A stretch of DNA of 64,000 bases from Acanthamoeba lenticulata. Lineage: Eukaryota; Discosea; Longamoebia; Acanthamoebidae. The DNA lies in NCBI GenBank assembly GCA_002179805.1, contig NAVB01000032.1:1-64000 (forward strand), read 5' to 3'. Positions within the stretch are counted from its first letter, which is position 1, and every line of letters begins with the position of its first letter. The notes under the pieces were generated by a model. That model worked only from the letters and a program-made list of their open reading frames with translations. It did not search any database and was not told the DNA's origin. Made by a program: the position numbers and the translations under genes. Shown in pieces: positions 62,312 to 64,000 of the stretch.

Positions 62312-63514
62312 ATGGCCCACCTCCACTATGTCCGCCAGAACTACAACGACGAATGTCCCGAGGCCACAGACGAGGAGCCCTACGATGGTTACGATGAGGG
62401 TGACTTTACGTACCCCAAGCGTCTCAATGTGACGTGGGCTGGCATACCCGTGCCTACTACCTGCCCGATCACCGAGGACTACATCAACGATCCATGCCGT
62501 GGACCCCTCTGTGCCCACTTTCGTGCCTTTGGCCGAGCGGCCTACATCACCAAGACCGCTGGAGCTCTTCGGGAGCACAAGGCCAAGACCGACGGGATGC
62601 TGCGACGCCTCTCAGAGATAGGATCGGGCCTGACGTCGTTGCCGATCTTCGAAGAGGAAGACGAGGAGCTCAAACCAGAGTCGCGGTTCGAGTCCATCGA
62701 CGTGACGGGCATGCTCCAACTGCAGGTCATGATCAATAAGGCGAGAGCCAAGTTGATCATGGCACTCAACCTCTGCGCCAGGCTCAAGCACGAGGTCTGT
62801 CCGATCTGCAAGGCTCTCGCCCCAGTGGACGGTCTCATCGACGCCCATGACTTTGCTCGAGAGGCCTCCAAGCACGACCCCACCAAGTCGCCTGGCATCG
62901 TCTATCCTCCCGGTTGGAACCTCAGCCAGACTACCTACAGCTATCACAACGGCAAGTTGCGCATCGTCGACGCAGTCATCACAGTGGCCTGCCATCACAC
63001 GCGCCAGCCCATCTGCCTCACTGGGACCAGGAGCATCCTCTGCAACACTGAGAATGTGCTCACGACTCTCATCAAGCTCAAGGACAAAATTGAACGCCAC
63101 TACGATGACGTGTTGAACGTTCTTGATGATAGGGAAGACCCCAGCGTGGCTCCCTTCCGCGAAGCTTGCAAGATCGTGAAGGGACTCCAGAAGATGATGT
63201 ACAAGTATGTTGAGAAGATCCGCAAGTGTCCCTACCCCAGCTGCGGCAAACCCCTCTTGTCGTCCACTGGCAAGATCCTGCTCAAGTCGACTCCTGCCAC
63301 GAAGGCCTTTCAAGCCAGAGTCGACGATTCATCTCCATGTACAATCAGGCTCAGAGAACCTGAGTACATTTGTATCGACGACAATGGTGATGGTGATGAT
63401 GATGACAACAACAACAACGAGAAGAAGAAGAGGAAGTGTGCTTGTGAGACTGACACGAAGAACAAGTTGGAGCAAGTGCGCGAAACCAAGAAATGCAGGA
63501 AGATCAAAGTGTAA
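62312..63514 (+). CDS. SP-RING-like zinc protein 3, intact
   Basis: 400 residues from MAHLHYVRQNYNDECP. First half of the SP-RING type: TTCPITEDYINDPCRGPLCA followed by HFRAF, matching CPxT..I..P.RG..C.H...F. About 105 residues of helix follow (LREHKAKTDGMLRRLSEIGS, MLQLQVMINKARAKL). Then comes HEVCPICKALAPVDGLIDAH, matching CPVC.K.AP...LI. A later KCPYPSCGKPLL Cys pair and a basic, Asp/Asn-rich end complete the same order as protein 1 (12506). All SP-RING zinc ligands are present. A SUMO-ligase role is inferred from the motif; no SAP domain or SIM is seen. It is the only undamaged member, so it is the best one to study. Confidence 0.65.
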   Translation: MAHLHYVRQNYNDECPEATDEEPYDGYDEGDFTYPKRLNVTWAGIPVPTTCPITEDYINDPCRGPLCAHFRAFGRAAYITKTAGALREHKAKTDGMLRRLSEIGSGLTSLPIFEEEDEELKPESRFESIDVTGMLQLQVMINKARAKLIMALNLCARLKHEVCPICKALAPVDGLIDAHDFAREASKHDPTKSPGIVYPPGWNLSQTTYSYHNGKLRIVDAVITVACHHTRQPICLTGTRSILCNTENVLTTLIKLKDKIERHYDDVLNVLDDREDPSVAPFREACKIVKGLQKMMYKYVEKIRKCPYPSCGKPLLSSTGKILLKSTPATKAFQARVDDSSPCTIRLREPEYICIDDNGDGDDDDNNNNEKKKRKCACETDTKNKLEQVRETKKCRKIKV

Positions 63515-63706
63515 TGTATCATTCACCCAGACAAACAGTAATGTTTCTTGCCATCACATATACACTGATCCAGCACCAAGTAGTAGTTCGGACGCGCGTT
63601 GTAATCACAAAATCCACTCTTGGTTTGCATTCGTGCTTTATATGACGATGATGGCGGGAGGAGGAGAAAGAGGGAGCTTTCGTGGTGGATGAGCGGTCTT
63701 CTCCTT
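63515..63706. other. 3' spacer between convergent genes
   Basis: Nothing recognised in 190 bp. Confidence 0.5.
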
Positions 63707-64000
63707 TTATTTGTTGAGCATGACAACGCCAGCCATCACTGCGAACAATAATGCAGCCAACGAAATGATGGTGATGATAATGCCGAAGCCCATGCAACAG
63801 CTGTTTACAATGAATAGAGGGATGGACTTCATATTCATCCATCCGGTAGCTGGGTCCCAGGCCCCAGCTAGGAGCATCGGGAACAGGCTATTCACGTCGT
63901 ACGCAAGGAATGCTTGGAGCGTGCCTCGGTATGTTCGCCCTTCTGCCCAGGGCTCATCAAGACCTATCGCCATTATCGCCTTCTCATGTTCCTCGAGCCA
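63707..64000 (-). CDS. Membrane protein, C-terminal part (runs off the window)
   Basis: The frame is open to the window edge on minus and ends at 63707. It has LAYDVNSLFPMLLAGAWDPA, a segment with Trp/Met residues and then a C-terminal transmembrane helix (CCMGFGIIITIISLAALLFAV, MAGVVML). It may be a tail-anchored or multi-pass protein. The start lies beyond 64000. No family recognised. Confidence 0.5.
   Translation of the reverse strand, partial: WLEEHEKAIMAIGLDEPWAEGRTYRGTLQAFLAYDVNSLFPMLLAGAWDPATGWMNMKSIPLFIVNSCCMGFGIIITIISLAALLFAVMAGVVMLNK

Overview
This is the left end of a eukaryotic chromosome. It opens with twelve CCCTAA telomere repeats. Protein genes carry short GT-AG introns, mostly 48-107 nt. 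The gene set (F-box, BTB, KCTD-like T1, SET, PP2C, PIP kinase, metacaspase, Fanzor) suggests a free-living protist. An Acanthamoeba-like amoeba is my best guess, but the species cannot be fixed from sequence alone. I saw no rRNA, tRNA or CRISPR array.

Region 1 (about 0.9-38.5 kb) is compact, runs on both strands, is poor in introns and looks virus-derived. It holds a cyclin, a Fanzor/TnpB relic, an SNF2 ATPase, a D5-type SF3 helicase relic, the exonuclease half of a family B DNA polymerase, PCNA, two protein kinases, a NIF-type phosphatase, PP2C, a metacaspase and many unassigned proteins. PolB, PCNA, D5 and SNF2 together resemble the replication set of nucleocytoplasmic large DNA viruses that infect amoebae, so I read this stretch as a decaying endogenized giant-virus-like segment. 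Many of its genes are interrupted by a single-base frame change. These are either real decay or assembly base errors.

Region 2 (about 38.9-63.5 kb) is a collinear segmental duplication. The order F-box gene between inverted repeats, shared promoter and leader, secreted Cys-rich gene, SET gene, SP-RING-like gene occurs once at 38.9-48 kb and again at 56-63.5 kb, offset by about 15.5-16.5 kb. Between the copies lie a T1 gene, a 3CxxC zinc-finger gene, an HNH gene, a complete Ty1/copia LTR retrotransposon (48804-53699) and a TKL-type kinase. An intron-rich PIP kinase (13 short introns), the most conventional host gene here, sits in the second block.

Mobile DNA is abundant: a hAT-like MITE with an 8-bp target duplication, four relatives of a TIR element family (two flanking F-box genes), and the copia element. 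The two copia LTRs differ at about 17 sites, and every difference falls on a CpG. All six internal stops of its ORF are TGA. This is a strong footprint of CpG methylation and deamination. A second point of interest is a three-member family of proteins with a split SP-RING-type zinc motif, each preceded by the same dyad promoter element.
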